Origin: Mycobacterium avium subsp. avium
GTDB taxonomy: Bacteria; Actinomycetota; Actinomycetes; Mycobacteriales; Mycobacteriaceae
NCBI RefSeq assembly: GCF_009741445.1
Contig: NZ_CP046507.1
Span: 4,278,001 to 4,342,000 of the forward strand
DNA: 64,000 nucleotides
Direction of reading: 5' to 3'
Position 1 is the stretch's first letter. Every line of letters starts with the position of its first letter. Below, piece by piece: positions 16,743-24,539 of this stretch. Both the position numbers and the translations under genes were made by a program. The notes under the pieces were generated by a model. The model had not been told where the DNA came from, did no database searches, and was given only the letters and a program-made list of their open reading frames with translations.

Positions 16743-16978
16743 GTGAGCGTGTGGCGTGTGGGCGTCTGGCGTGTGGGCTCGCCCGGGCTATCGCCCGGCG
16801 CCCGTCGCGCCGGCCCGGCCCCGCCCGCGCCGGCCCCGCCCCTACCGCCGAGCGTGAAGTTAACTTCACGCTCGCGTGCGAACGTGAAACTAGCTTCACG
16901 TTCGGCGAGTGAGGCCGAGGCGGGAGACGCCGCGGGCGAGTGACGCCGCGGCGGGTGAGGACGCCCGGCGAGTGGAAG
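16743..16978. repeat. Convergent spacer with a pair of 24-bp palindromes spaced 30 bp
   Basis: The gap between the convergent fadD8 and tetR genes has a perfect 24-bp palindrome at 16850-16873 (arm GAGCGTGAAGTT and its mirror). A second imperfect one follows at 16880-16903 (outer arms GAACGTGAA and TTCACGTTC, 6-base centre). Their starts are exactly 30 bp apart. A short direct repeat, TGGCGTGTGGGC, occurs twice near 16751-16778. The pair could form bidirectional terminator stems, although no T-run follows. The same layout recurs at 19935-19988. Confidence 0.6.
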
Positions 16979-17518
16979 TCAGCGCGTGACCCCGGCGACC
17001 AGCAGGTCGAGCATGCGTCCGGTCTGCTCCGGTGAACCGCTGACCAGGAAGATGCCGATCAGGCTGGACACCACGTCGTCGGCCTGCACGTCGGCGCGCA
17101 GGCTGGCATCGTCGGCGCCGGCGCGCAACAGCGTCTCGACGGCGCCGACGATGCTGTCGCGGGTCTGGCTCGGCACCAGAGCGCCGGACTCGAAGATCGC
17201 CTGCAGGGATTCGGCCATGCCGCGCTTGGTGGCGACGAAGCTCGCATAGCGGTCCATCCAGCGCCGCAGCGCGGCCTTGGGGGGATGACGTTCGAGCAGC
17301 TGCGCGGCGGCCGCGGCCACCTCGGCGAGCTCGGCGCGGTACACGGCCTCGACGAGAGCCTCCCGATTGGGGAAATGGCGGTAGAGCGTGCCGATGCCCA
17401 CCCCCGCGTCGCGGGCGATCGATTCGAGCGAGACCGATGCGCCGTGTGCCGTGAACGCCGCGGTGGCCGCCTCCAGCAGCCGCTGGCGATTGCGGCGCGC
17501 GTCCGACCTTCCAACCAA
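16979..17518 (-). CDS. TetR-family transcriptional repressor
   Basis: A repressor of about 179 residues. The N-terminal helix-turn-helix reads RRNRQRLLEAATAAF, then SLESIARDAGVGIGTLYRHFPNREAL, a textbook TetR DNA-binding domain. The rest is a helical ligand-binding domain with no recognisable ligand signature. The open frame extends to 17617, into the neighbouring gene, but TTG 17518 is preferred because it follows a GGAGGAG site and lies just outside the two palindromic operators. It is divergent from an aldo-keto reductase gene, which it probably represses together with itself. It is not at this locus in M. tuberculosis. Confidence 0.85.
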   Translation of the reverse strand: MVGRSDARRNRQRLLEAATAAFTAHGASVSLESIARDAGVGIGTLYRHFPNREALVEAVYRAELAEVAAAAAQLLERHPPKAALRRWMDRYASFVATKRGMAESLQAIFESGALVPSQTRDSIVGAVETLLRAGADDASLRADVQADDVVSSLIGIFLVSGSPEQTGRMLDLLVAGVTR

Positions 17519-17520
17519 AG

Positions 17521-17569
17521 CGGAGGCTCCTCCGTTTCTGCTAGGCTGCGAATGCGGAGGACCCTCCGC
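17521..17569. promoter_or_regulatory. Two palindromic TetR operators flanking the reductase promoter
   Basis: CGGAGG-CT-CCTCCG (17521-17534) and GCGGAGG-AC-CCTCCGC (17554-17569) are near-identical inverted repeats 33 bp apart, with a TAGGCT -10-like box (17542-17547) between them. A repressor dimer on each site would cover the promoters of both divergent genes. The ribosome site of tetR overlaps the first operator. Confidence 0.6.
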
Positions 17570-17606
17570 TTTCTCCAGTGTCTCACCGCATCCTTCAGGA
17601 GCCGCC

Positions 17607-18527
17607 ATGACAGACAAACCACGCCCCGGCGGTATCGGCGATCTCGGCGGCCTGCCCGTCGCGCGCGTCGGCTACGGCGCCATGCAGCTGTTCGACACGT
17701 CGCCCGACGAGGCGGCCGCGGTGCTGCGCCGCGCCGTCGAACTCGGGGTCAACCACATCGACACGGCGTCGTTCTACGGCCCCGGCGAGGTGAACCGGCG
17801 CATCCGCGCCGCGCTGGCCCCCTACCCCGACGACCTCGTCATCGTCAGCAAGGTCGGCGCCCGTTACACGGGCGAGCAGCCGATTCCACTGGCTTCCGCG
17901 CAACGACCCGCCGAGCTGCGCGCCGCCGTCGAGGACGACCTGAGCCAGCTCGGCCTGGACCGCATCCCGGTGGTCAATCTGCGGCGGATGGACCTCGGCC
18001 CCAGCGCGGCCACCAATGGCAACCAGGACGTCGACCTCGACGACCAGCTCGCCGAGATGATCGCCCTGCGCGACGAGGGCAAGATCGGCGGTATCGGGAT
18101 CAGCAGTGTGCCGCTCGAGGTGCTGCGGCGCGCCCTGCCCGCCGGCATCGTGTGCGTGCAGAACGCCTACAGCCTGCTGGACCGCTCCCAGGAGGCGATG
18201 GTCGACGTCTGCGCGGCCGAGGGGATCGCATGGGTTCCGTATTTCCCGCTGGGGTCGGCGTTCCCGGGTCTGCCGAAGGTCACCGACAACGCCGTCGTGG
18301 TGGACATCGCGGGCGAACTCGGGGTCACACCGGCACAAGTCGGGTTGGCCTGGATCCTGGCGCGCACCCCCCACACCTTGCTGATCCCGGGCACTCGATC
18401 GATCACCCATCTCGAGGAGAACATCGGCGCGGCCGGCGTCACGCTGAGCGCCGAGGCGATCGCCCGGCTCGACGCCGTCGGCTCGGCGGCGGGCCATGAC
18501 TACGCTGTCACGGGTGGGCACCAGTGA
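17607..18527 (+). CDS. Aldo-keto reductase
   Basis: A 306-residue (beta/alpha)8 NADPH-dependent oxidoreductase. The conserved AKR residues are present in HIDTASFYGPGEVN (Asp and Tyr) and VIVSKVG (Lys). The fourth tetrad position, usually a histidine after the fourth strand, is replaced in VVNLRRMD, as in some actinobacterial AKRs. GIGISSVPLEVLRRAL and LIPGTRSITHLEENI form the cofactor site. ATG 17607 follows CAGGAG. The gene is divergent from tetR behind a double operator, so it is probably induced by a small molecule. It overlaps the next gene by 32 bases. The substrate is unknown. Confidence 0.88.
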   Translation: MTDKPRPGGIGDLGGLPVARVGYGAMQLFDTSPDEAAAVLRRAVELGVNHIDTASFYGPGEVNRRIRAALAPYPDDLVIVSKVGARYTGEQPIPLASAQRPAELRAAVEDDLSQLGLDRIPVVNLRRMDLGPSAATNGNQDVDLDDQLAEMIALRDEGKIGGIGISSVPLEVLRRALPAGIVCVQNAYSLLDRSQEAMVDVCAAEGIAWVPYFPLGSAFPGLPKVTDNAVVVDIAGELGVTPAQVGLAWILARTPHTLLIPGTRSITHLEENIGAAGVTLSAEAIARLDAVGSAAGHDYAVTGGHQ

Positions 18528-18969
18528 ACACGTCCGGCCACCCTGGTGGCTGAAGCCGGCCAACAAGCTCTTCATCCGACTGTCGCGGCTGGGACTGAGT
18601 TTCGGCGGCGAGAGCCCGGTCGTGTTGACCGTGCCGGGCCGCAAATCCGGTGCGGCGCGGTCGACCCCGGTGACGCCGCTGACCCTCGACGGCCGCCGCT
18701 ACGTCGTGGCCGGCTTTCCCGGCGCCGACTGGGTGGCCAACGCCCGCGCCGCCAAGCAGGCGACCATCGCCCGCGGCCGCCACGTCGAGCGGGTGCGGAT
18801 GACCGAGCTGTCGGCGGCTGAGGCGCGGCCGGTCCTGCGCGCCTTCCCCACCGAGGTGCCCACCGGCGTCGGTTTCATGAAGCGGGCGGGACTGGTCACC
18901 GACGGGCGGCCCGAGGAGTTCGAGGCGCTGGCCGGCCGCTGCGCGGTGTTCCGGCTGGACCCGGCGTAA
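18496..18969 (+). CDS. Deazaflavin (F420)-dependent nitroreductase-family protein (DUF385)
   Basis: A 157-residue protein of the Ddn-like split-barrel family. PGRKSGAARSTPVTPL is the characteristic cofactor-phosphate-binding stretch, and VAGFPGADWVANARAA follows. Family members use F420 or other flavins to reduce diverse compounds, or only bind the cofactor. ATG 18496 overlaps the preceding reductase gene by 32 bases; GTG 18514 is an alternative with less overlap. It forms one transcription unit with the aldo-keto reductase, and only four bases separate it from menB, so menB may be partly under the TetR-controlled promoter. Confidence 0.82.
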   Translation: MTTLSRVGTSEHVRPPWWLKPANKLFIRLSRLGLSFGGESPVVLTVPGRKSGAARSTPVTPLTLDGRRYVVAGFPGADWVANARAAKQATIARGRHVERVRMTELSAAEARPVLRAFPTEVPTGVGFMKRAGLVTDGRPEEFEALAGRCAVFRLDPA

Positions 18970-18973
18970 TCCG

Positions 18974-19876
18974 ATGAGCGACAACCCTTTTGATGCCGGC
19001 CAGTGGCAACCCGTGGCCGGCTTCGACGACCTGACCGACATCACCTATCACCGGCACGTCGACGACGCCACCGTGCGGGTGGCGTTCGACCGGCCCGAGG
19101 TGCGCAACGCGTTCCGGCCGCACACCGTCGACGAGCTCTACCGGGTGCTCGACCACGCCCGGATGTCCCCCGACGTCGGGGTGGTGCTGCTGACCGGCAA
19201 CGGCCCCTCGCCCAAGGACGGCGGCTGGGCGTTCTGCTCCGGCGGCGATCAGCGCATCCGCGGGCGCAGCGGATACCAGTACGCCTCCGGCGAGACGGCC
19301 GACACCGTCGACCCGGCGCGGGCCGGCCGGCTGCACATCCTCGAGGTGCAGCGGCTGATCCGGTTCATGCCCAAGGTGGTGATCTGTCTGGTCAACGGGT
19401 GGGCGGCCGGCGGCGGGCACAGCCTGCACGTGGTCTGCGACCTCACCCTGGCCAGCCGCGAGCACGCCCGCTTCAAGCAGACCGACGCCGACGTCGGCAG
19501 CTTCGACGGCGGCTACGGCAGCGCCTATCTGGCCCGCCAGGTCGGGCAGAAGTTCGCCCGCGAGATCTTCTTCCTGGGCCGCGAATACACCGCCGAGCAG
19601 ATGCACCGCATGGGTGCGGTCAACGCCGTCGTCGAGCACGCCGAGCTGGAAAGGGCGGGCATCGAGTGGGCGCGCGAGATCAACGCGAAATCGCCTCAGG
19701 CGCAACGCATGCTGAAGTTCGCGTTCAACCTGCTCGACGACGGCCTGGTGGGCCAGCAGCTGTTCGCCGGCGAGGCCACCCGGCTGGCCTACATGACCGA
19801 CGAGGCAGTCGAGGGCCGCGACGCCTTCCTGGAAAAGCGGCCGCCGGACTACAGCCGGTTCCCGCGCTACTTCTGA
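18974..19876 (+). CDS. menB: 1,4-Dihydroxy-2-naphthoyl-CoA synthase MenB
   Basis: A crotonase-fold enzyme that cyclises o-succinylbenzoyl-CoA to the naphthoate ring of menaquinone. The 300-residue product has RPEVRNAFRPHTVDEL, the oxyanion residues in FCSGGDQRIRG, NGWAAGGGHSLHVVCDL, and the catalytic region TDADVGSFDGGYGSAYLARQVG. It ends in FPRYF, as in M. tuberculosis MenB (Rv0548c). That homologue has about 14 more N-terminal residues; here ATG 18974 lies 4 bases after the previous stop. Its partners menD, menC, menE, menA and menG are all in this window. Confidence 0.95.
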   Translation: MSDNPFDAGQWQPVAGFDDLTDITYHRHVDDATVRVAFDRPEVRNAFRPHTVDELYRVLDHARMSPDVGVVLLTGNGPSPKDGGWAFCSGGDQRIRGRSGYQYASGETADTVDPARAGRLHILEVQRLIRFMPKVVICLVNGWAAGGGHSLHVVCDLTLASREHARFKQTDADVGSFDGGYGSAYLARQVGQKFAREIFFLGREYTAEQMHRMGAVNAVVEHAELERAGIEWAREINAKSPQAQRMLKFAFNLLDDGLVGQQLFAGEATRLAYMTDEAVEGRDAFLEKRPPDYSRFPRYF

Positions 19877-19934
19877 GGCGCCGCGCTGGCGCCGCGCTGG
19901 GGCCGCCGCGCCCGCGCGCCGCGCTGGGGCGCCC

Positions 19935-19988
19935 GAGCGTCACGCTGGCGTGACGCTCGGCGGCGCGCGTCACGCTGGCGTGACGCTC
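19935..19988. repeat. Pair of 24-bp palindromes spaced 30 bp, downstream of menB
   Basis: GAGCGTCACGC-TG-GCGTGACGCTC occupies 19935-19958. A nearly identical copy (second base changed) occupies 19965-19988, giving a direct repeat with a 30-bp period. The arms are strong enough to act as terminator stems after menB, and no T-run follows. The architecture (24-bp palindrome, 6-bp spacer, 24-bp palindrome) equals that at 16850-16903, although the central bases differ. Confidence 0.65.
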
Positions 19989-20019
19989 GGCGGCGTACGG
20001 GCCTCACGGCGGCGCCGCC

Positions 20020-20025
20020 TAGACT
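20020..20025 (+). promoter_or_regulatory. Leaderless -10 box of the SDR gene
   Basis: TAGACT lies 8 bases before GTG 20034. Together with the preceding palindromes this marks a new transcription unit after menB. No convincing -35 is seen. Confidence 0.4.
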
Positions 20026-20033
20026 CGCGTCCC

Positions 20034-20930
20034 GTGAGCAAGAGTCCGCTTCGCCGGGTCGCCGACCAGTTGGTGCTGGCCACCATGCGACCGCCCATGG
20101 CCCCGCAGGTGCTGGTCAACCGGCCGCTGATCAAGCCGGTCGAGCTGGCCGGCAAGCGCGTGCTGCTCACCGGCGCCTCGTCGGGGATCGGCGAGGCGGC
20201 GGCCGAACAGTTCGCCCGCGAGGGCGCCCGGGTGGTCGTCGTCGCCCGCCGCAAGGACCTGCTGGACGCGCTGGCCGAGCGCATCACCCGGGCCGGCGGC
20301 GAGGCCATCGCGATGCCCTGCGACATCTCCGACCTGGACGCCGCCGACGCGCTGGTGGCCGACGTGCAACAGCAGCTCGGCGGCGTCGACATCCTGATCA
20401 ACAACGCCGGCCGGTCCATCCGCCGCCCGCTGGCCGAGTCGCTGGAACGCTGGCACGACGTCGAGCGGACCATGGTGCTCAACTACTACGCGCCGTTGCG
20501 GCTGATCCGCGGCATCGCCCCGGGCATGATCGAGCGCGGCGACGGCCACATCATCAACGTCTCGACGTGGGGGGTGCTCTCGGAGGCCTCGCCGCTGTTC
20601 GCGGTCTACAACGCCTCCAAGGCCGCGCTGTCCACCGTCAGCCGGGTCGTCGAAACCGAGTGGGGCGACAAGGGGGTGCACTCCACCACGCTGTACTACC
20701 CGCTGGTGGCCACCCCGATGATCGCGCCGACCAAGGCCTACCAGGGGGTGCCGGCGCTGACGCCGGAGGAGGCGGGCCGGTGGATGATCACCGCCGCGCG
20801 CACCCGGCCGGTGCGCATCGCCCCGCGGATGGCGATCGCCGCCAAGGCGCTGGACACCTTCGGCCCGCGCTGGGTCAACGCCGTCATGCAGCGCCAGACC
20901 GTCCAGCCCAACCGCGAAGCCGGGGCCTGA
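20034..20930 (+). CDS. Short-chain dehydrogenase/reductase (Rv0547c-like)
   Basis: A 298-residue classical SDR. After about 40 residues comes the cofactor loop LLTGASSGIGEAAA, then NNAG, the catalytic serine in INVSTWG and YNASK with the catalytic Tyr and Lys. The DISDLDAADALV stretch and arginine-rich VVVVARRKDLL suggest NADP(H) use. The N-terminal extension and the C-terminal helix are longer than in a minimal SDR and may attach it to the membrane. GTG 20034 is preferred because it follows a -10 box at leaderless spacing. The substrate is unknown; its neighbours are menB and a glyoxalase-fold protein. Confidence 0.87.
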   Translation: MSKSPLRRVADQLVLATMRPPMAPQVLVNRPLIKPVELAGKRVLLTGASSGIGEAAAEQFAREGARVVVVARRKDLLDALAERITRAGGEAIAMPCDISDLDAADALVADVQQQLGGVDILINNAGRSIRRPLAESLERWHDVERTMVLNYYAPLRLIRGIAPGMIERGDGHIINVSTWGVLSEASPLFAVYNASKAALSTVSRVVETEWGDKGVHSTTLYYPLVATPMIAPTKAYQGVPALTPEEAGRWMITAARTRPVRIAPRMAIAAKALDTFGPRWVNAVMQRQTVQPNREAGA

Positions 20931-20957
20931 TTCGGCGCGTGTGATAGACACGAGGCT

Positions 20958-21365
20958 ATGGAGATCCTGGCCAGCCGGATGCTGCTCCGGCCGGCGGACT
21001 ATCAGCAGTCGTTGACGTTCTACCGCGACCGGATCGGCCTGGCGATAGCCCGCGAATACAGCGGCGGCACAGTCTTTTTCGCGGGGCAGTCGCTGCTGGA
21101 ACTGGCCGGTTACGGCGCCCCGGACCACTCCGGCGGCCCGTTTCCCGGCGCGCTGTGGCTGCAGGTCCGCGACCTCGAGGCCACCCAGGCCGAGCTGCGC
21201 GGGCGCGGGGTGGCCATCGCCCGCGAGGCCCGCCAGGAGCCGTGGGGCCTGCACGAGATGCACGTCGTCGACCCGGACGGCATCACGCTCATCTTCATCC
21301 AGATCCCCGCAGATCACCCGCTGCGCCGCGACACCCGAGGTGAACGGCAAGCGAAGCCCGGTTAA
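20958..21365 (+). CDS. Glyoxalase/VOC-superfamily protein (Rv0546c-like)
   Basis: A 135-residue vicinal-oxygen-chelate protein with two beta-alpha-beta-beta-beta repeats. The first is RPADYQQSLTFYRDRIGLAIARE with FFAGQSLLELAG. The second is LWLQVRDLEATQAELRGRG with DPDGITLIFIQI. Candidate metal ligands are the Glu in LLELAG and the final acidic and polar positions. Members range from glyoxalase I to antibiotic-resistance proteins, so the activity cannot be named. It follows the SDR by 27 bases. Its stop codon lies inside the direct repeats found upstream of pitA. Confidence 0.8.
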   Translation: MEILASRMLLRPADYQQSLTFYRDRIGLAIAREYSGGTVFFAGQSLLELAGYGAPDHSGGPFPGALWLQVRDLEATQAELRGRGVAIAREARQEPWGLHEMHVVDPDGITLIFIQIPADHPLRRDTRGERQAKPG

Positions 21366-21382
21366 CTGAGAGGTAACATCTG
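21361..21382 (+). promoter_or_regulatory. Candidate PHO-box-like direct repeats upstream of pitA
   Basis: GTTAAC (21361) and GGTAAC (21372) recur exactly 11 bp apart, the period of actinobacterial PHO boxes bound by PhoP/RegX3-type regulators (consensus close to GTTCACC). The match is imperfect, but the position about 80 bases before the pitA start fits phosphate control. Confidence 0.35.
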
Positions 21383-21462
21383 GCGACGACTCAAGGTACA
21401 CCCGCGTTTCGGGTCATGCCGCATTCGACAATGGATTGCCCCTACCACCAGAATCAGGCGCT

Positions 21463-22704
21463 GTGAACATCCAATTGTTCCTCTTGATCATTGTCGTAAT
21501 CACGGCATTGGCTTTCGATTTCACCAACGGCTTCCATGACACGGGCAACGCGATGGCCACCTCGATTGCCAGCGGTGCGCTCAAGCCCAAGACCGCGGTC
21601 GCGCTCTCGGCGGTGCTGAATCTGGTGGGCGCCTTCATGTCCACCGCCGTCGCCGCCACCATCGCCAAGGGCCTGATCGACTCCAACATCGTCACGCTGG
21701 AGCTGGTGTTCGCCGGCCTGGTCGGCGGCGTGGTCTGGAACCTGCTGACCTGGCTGCTGGGTATCCCGTCGAGCTCGTCGCACGCACTGATCGGCGGCAT
21801 CGTCGGCGCCACCATCGCCGCCGTCGGCGCGCACGGGGTGATCTGGAAGGGCGTGATCTCCAAGGCCATCATCCCCGCCATCGTCTCGGCGATCCTGGCC
21901 ATCCTGGTCGGCGCGGTCGCCACCTGGCTGGTCTACCGGATCACCCGCGGCGTCCCGAAGAAGCGCACCGAGGCCGGTTTCCGGCGCGGCCAGATCGGCT
22001 CGGCGTCGCTGGTCTCGCTGGCGCACGGCACCAACGACGCGCAGAAGACGATGGGCATCATCTTCCTGGCGCTGATCTCCTACGGCTCGGTCAGCAAGAC
22101 CGCGGCCATGCCGCCGCTGTGGGTGATCGTCAGCTGCGCGCTGGCCATGGCGACCGGCACCTACCTGGGCGGCTGGCGGATCATCCGCACCCTGGGCAAG
22201 GGCCTGGTGGAGATCCAGTCGCCGCAGGGCATGGCGGCCGAGTCGTCGTCGGCCGCGGTGATCCTGCTGTCCGCCCACTTCGGCTACGCGCTGTCCACCA
22301 CCCAGGTCTGCACGGGTTCGGTGCTGGGCAGCGGGCTGGGCAAGCCCGGCGGCGAGGTCCGCTGGGGCGTGGCCGGCCGGATGGGGGTGGCCTGGCTGGT
22401 CACCCTGCCGCTGGCCGGGCTGGTCGGCGCCGTCACCTACTGGATCGTGCACCTGATCGGCGGCTACCCCGGCGCGATCATCGGCTTCGCGTTGCTGGTC
22501 GCGGTGTCGGCCACCATCTACCTGCGCTCGCGCAAGGTGAAGGTGGACCACCACAACGTCAACGCCGAGTGGAAGGGCGACCTGACCACCGGGCTGGAAG
22601 GCGCCGACGACCACTCCCCGCCCCCGGACGCCGGGCCCCCGTTCGGCGGGCCGGGCGACCGGTACCAGTCCGACGACCCGACGCTCAAGGCGAGCGCGTC
22701 ATGA
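21463..22704 (+). CDS. pitA: Low-affinity inorganic phosphate transporter PitA
   Basis: A Pit-family membrane symporter that imports metal-phosphate complexes with protons. The 413-residue product carries the duplicated Pit signature: ALAFDFTNGFHDTGNAMATSIASGAL in the first half and SLVSLAHGTNDAQKTMGIIFLAL in the second, with about 10 to 11 membrane segments. GIPSSSSHALIGGIVGA is another hallmark. The tail (about residues 370-413) is hydrophilic and Pro-rich. GTG 21463 gives the conserved VNIQLFLLIIVV start, as in Rv0545c. Possible phosphate control is noted upstream. It overlaps the next gene by four bases (ATGA). Confidence 0.93.
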   Translation: MNIQLFLLIIVVITALAFDFTNGFHDTGNAMATSIASGALKPKTAVALSAVLNLVGAFMSTAVAATIAKGLIDSNIVTLELVFAGLVGGVVWNLLTWLLGIPSSSSHALIGGIVGATIAAVGAHGVIWKGVISKAIIPAIVSAILAILVGAVATWLVYRITRGVPKKRTEAGFRRGQIGSASLVSLAHGTNDAQKTMGIIFLALISYGSVSKTAAMPPLWVIVSCALAMATGTYLGGWRIIRTLGKGLVEIQSPQGMAAESSSAAVILLSAHFGYALSTTQVCTGSVLGSGLGKPGGEVRWGVAGRMGVAWLVTLPLAGLVGAVTYWIVHLIGGYPGAIIGFALLVAVSATIYLRSRKVKVDHHNVNAEWKGDLTTGLEGADDHSPPPDAGPPFGGPGDRYQSDDPTLKASAS

Positions 22705-23009
22705 GCCACATCGGCGACTGGTTCAACTACCAGGCCAGCCTGAAGATCCTGCTGTTCGCCATGCTGGCCGGCGCGGCGCTGCCGGGGCTGTTCGCCCTGG
22801 GCATCCGGCTGCAGTCGGCCGGGGCCGGTGACATCACCCTGGACGGCGCCGAGGGCGGGCCCGCGCGGCGCAACCCGCTGCTGACCGGGCTGGCGTGGGC
22901 GATCTACGCGCTGGTCATCGCGGTGATCACGCTGGCTTTGCTCTACATCGCCCGGGACTTCATCGCCCACCACACCGGCTACCCGTTCCTCGGAGCCAAA
23001 GCCAAGTAG
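22701..23009 (+). CDS. Small conserved membrane protein (Rv0544c-like)
   Basis: A 102-residue protein with two membrane helices, one near residues 15-37 (ILLFAMLAGAALPGLFALGIRLQ) and one near 63-85 (GLAWAIYALVIAVITLALLYIA). The connecting loop is polar, and the N-terminal region is amphipathic. ATG 22701 overlaps the pitA stop (ATGA), so the two are translationally coupled, and it may be an accessory subunit of the phosphate transporter. That role is inferred only from coupling; no family function is known to me. Confidence 0.8.
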   Translation: MSHIGDWFNYQASLKILLFAMLAGAALPGLFALGIRLQSAGAGDITLDGAEGGPARRNPLLTGLAWAIYALVIAVITLALLYIARDFIAHHTGYPFLGAKAK

Positions 23010-23065
23010 CATCGATAGGTGCCCACCGAGTTGCTAAGCCACACACCGGGGGGTGTTGTCAGAGC

Positions 23066-23368
23066 GTGAACGGATTTCTCAGTTCGATCGTCTCCTGGCT
23101 CCGCGCGGGATATCCAGAGGGCGTGCCGCCGACCGACACCTTCCCGGTGCTCGCGTTGCTGGCGCGCCGGCTGTCCGGCGACGAGGTCAAAGACGTTGCC
23201 AGCGAGCTGATCCGGCGCGGAGAGTTCGACGACGTCGACATCGGCGTGCTGATCACCCAGATCACCGACGAGCTGCCCACCCCCGACGACGTCGAGCGGG
23301 TCCGGGTGCGGTTGGCCGCCCAGGGCTGGCCGTTCGACGACGCCGACCAGGCCGGGGACCCGGCATAG
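23066..23368 (+). CDS. DUF3349 family protein (Rv0543c-like)
   Basis: A 100-residue soluble helical protein. It begins VNGFLSSIVSWLRAGYPEGVPPTDTFPVLALLARRLS, and later has DVDIGVLITQITDELPTPDDVERVRVRLA. This pattern of an N-terminal amphipathic helix and a helical bundle is typical of the actinobacterial DUF3349 family, whose function is unknown. GTG 23066 gives the same length as the M. tuberculosis protein. It lies between pitA/Rv0544c and menE; the menE frame runs on immediately behind it. Confidence 0.8.
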   Translation: MNGFLSSIVSWLRAGYPEGVPPTDTFPVLALLARRLSGDEVKDVASELIRRGEFDDVDIGVLITQITDELPTPDDVERVRVRLAAQGWPFDDADQAGDPA

Positions 23369-23436
23369 CCGCACTGCGCGCGCTGCACGTCCCGCCCGGC
23401 GCGGCGGTCCCGACGCTGCTGCCGGCCCTGCGGCGG

Positions 23437-24528
23437 GTGCTGGACGGGCGCGATTCCGCCCTGGTGGTGCTCGGCCCGCCCGGCGACCGCGAGTCCGCGA
23501 CGCTTCGGGCGGGGCTACGGGTCGGCGAACCCGTCGACGACGACGTTGCCTTGGTGGCGGCGACGTCGGGCACCACCGGTGCCCCCAAGGGTGCGATGCT
23601 GACCGCCGCCGCGCTGAGGGCGAGCGCGACGGCCACGCACGTGCGTCTGGGCGGGCCGGGCAGCTGGCTGCTGGCCCTGCCGGCACACCACATCGCCGGG
23701 GTGCAGGTGCTGGTGCGCAGCCTGCTGGCCGGCTCGACGCCCGTTGAACTCGACGTCTCCCGAGGCTTCGATGTCACCCAATTACCCGCTGCGACAAGGG
23801 CATTGGGCACCGGACGCCGGTACGCGTCGCTGGTGGCCGTGCAGCTGGCCAAGGCGCTGGGTGACCCGGCGGCCACGGCCGCGCTGGCCGAACTGGACGC
23901 CGTGCTGCTGGGCGGCGGGCCCGCGCCGCGGCCGGTGCTGCAGGCGGCCGCCGCCGCGGGCATCACGGTGGTGCGCAGCTACGGGATGAGCGAGACCGCC
24001 GGCGGGTGCGTGTACGACGGCGTCCCGCTGGACGGGGTGCGGGTGCGGGTGAGCGACGGGCGCATCGCGCTGAGCGGCGCGACGTTGGCCAAGGGCTACC
24101 GCAATCCGGTCGATCCCGATCCGTTCGCCGACCCCGGCTGGTTCCTCACCGACGATCTGGGCGCCGTCGACGACGACGGCGTGCTCACCGTGTTCGGCCG
24201 CGCCGACGACGCGATCAGCACCGGCGGGCTGACCGTGCTGCCGCAACCCGTCGAGGCGGCGCTGTGCACGCATCCCGCGGTGGCCGACTCCGCGGTGTTC
24301 GGGCTGCCCGACGACCGGCTGGGGCAGCGGGTGGTCGCCGCGATCGTGCTGCGCGACGGCCGCGCGGCGCCGAGCCCGGACGCGCTGCGCGCCCACCTGA
24401 GCCGCACCCTGGACGCCACCGCCGCGCCGCGCGAGGTGCACGTTGTCGCCGCGCTGCCGCGCCGGGGCATCGGCAAGGTGGACCGGGCGGCGTTGGTGCG
24501 CCGATTCGCCGGGGGCGGCGAACAATAG
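23437..24528 (+). CDS. menE: o-Succinylbenzoate-CoA ligase MenE
   Basis: An ANL-superfamily ligase that activates o-succinylbenzoate with ATP and CoA for MenB. The P-loop ATSGTTGAPKGAM, the VVRSYGMSETAGGCVYDG segment, GWFLTDDLGAVDDDGVL, and the C-terminal GIGKVDRAAL lysine are all present. GTG 23437 gives 363 residues, close to M. tuberculosis MenE. However, the 20 codons before it (LRALHVPPGAAVPTLLPALRR) look like real protein and contain no ATG, GTG or TTG before the Rv0543c stop. The true start may therefore be an unusual codon near 23370, with translation coupled to Rv0543c. Confidence 0.9.
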   Translation: MLDGRDSALVVLGPPGDRESATLRAGLRVGEPVDDDVALVAATSGTTGAPKGAMLTAAALRASATATHVRLGGPGSWLLALPAHHIAGVQVLVRSLLAGSTPVELDVSRGFDVTQLPAATRALGTGRRYASLVAVQLAKALGDPAATAALAELDAVLLGGGPAPRPVLQAAAAAGITVVRSYGMSETAGGCVYDGVPLDGVRVRVSDGRIALSGATLAKGYRNPVDPDPFADPGWFLTDDLGAVDDDGVLTVFGRADDAISTGGLTVLPQPVEAALCTHPAVADSAVFGLPDDRLGQRVVAAIVLRDGRAAPSPDALRAHLSRTLDATAAPREVHVVAALPRRGIGKVDRAALVRRFAGGGEQ

Positions 24529-24539
24529 GCTGTTGCTCC

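Noticed and set aside
16743..16979. Residual vapBC3 pair after fadD8
   Set aside because: The spacer has only repeats and palindromes; no PIN-domain or antitoxin sequence can be read in any frame.
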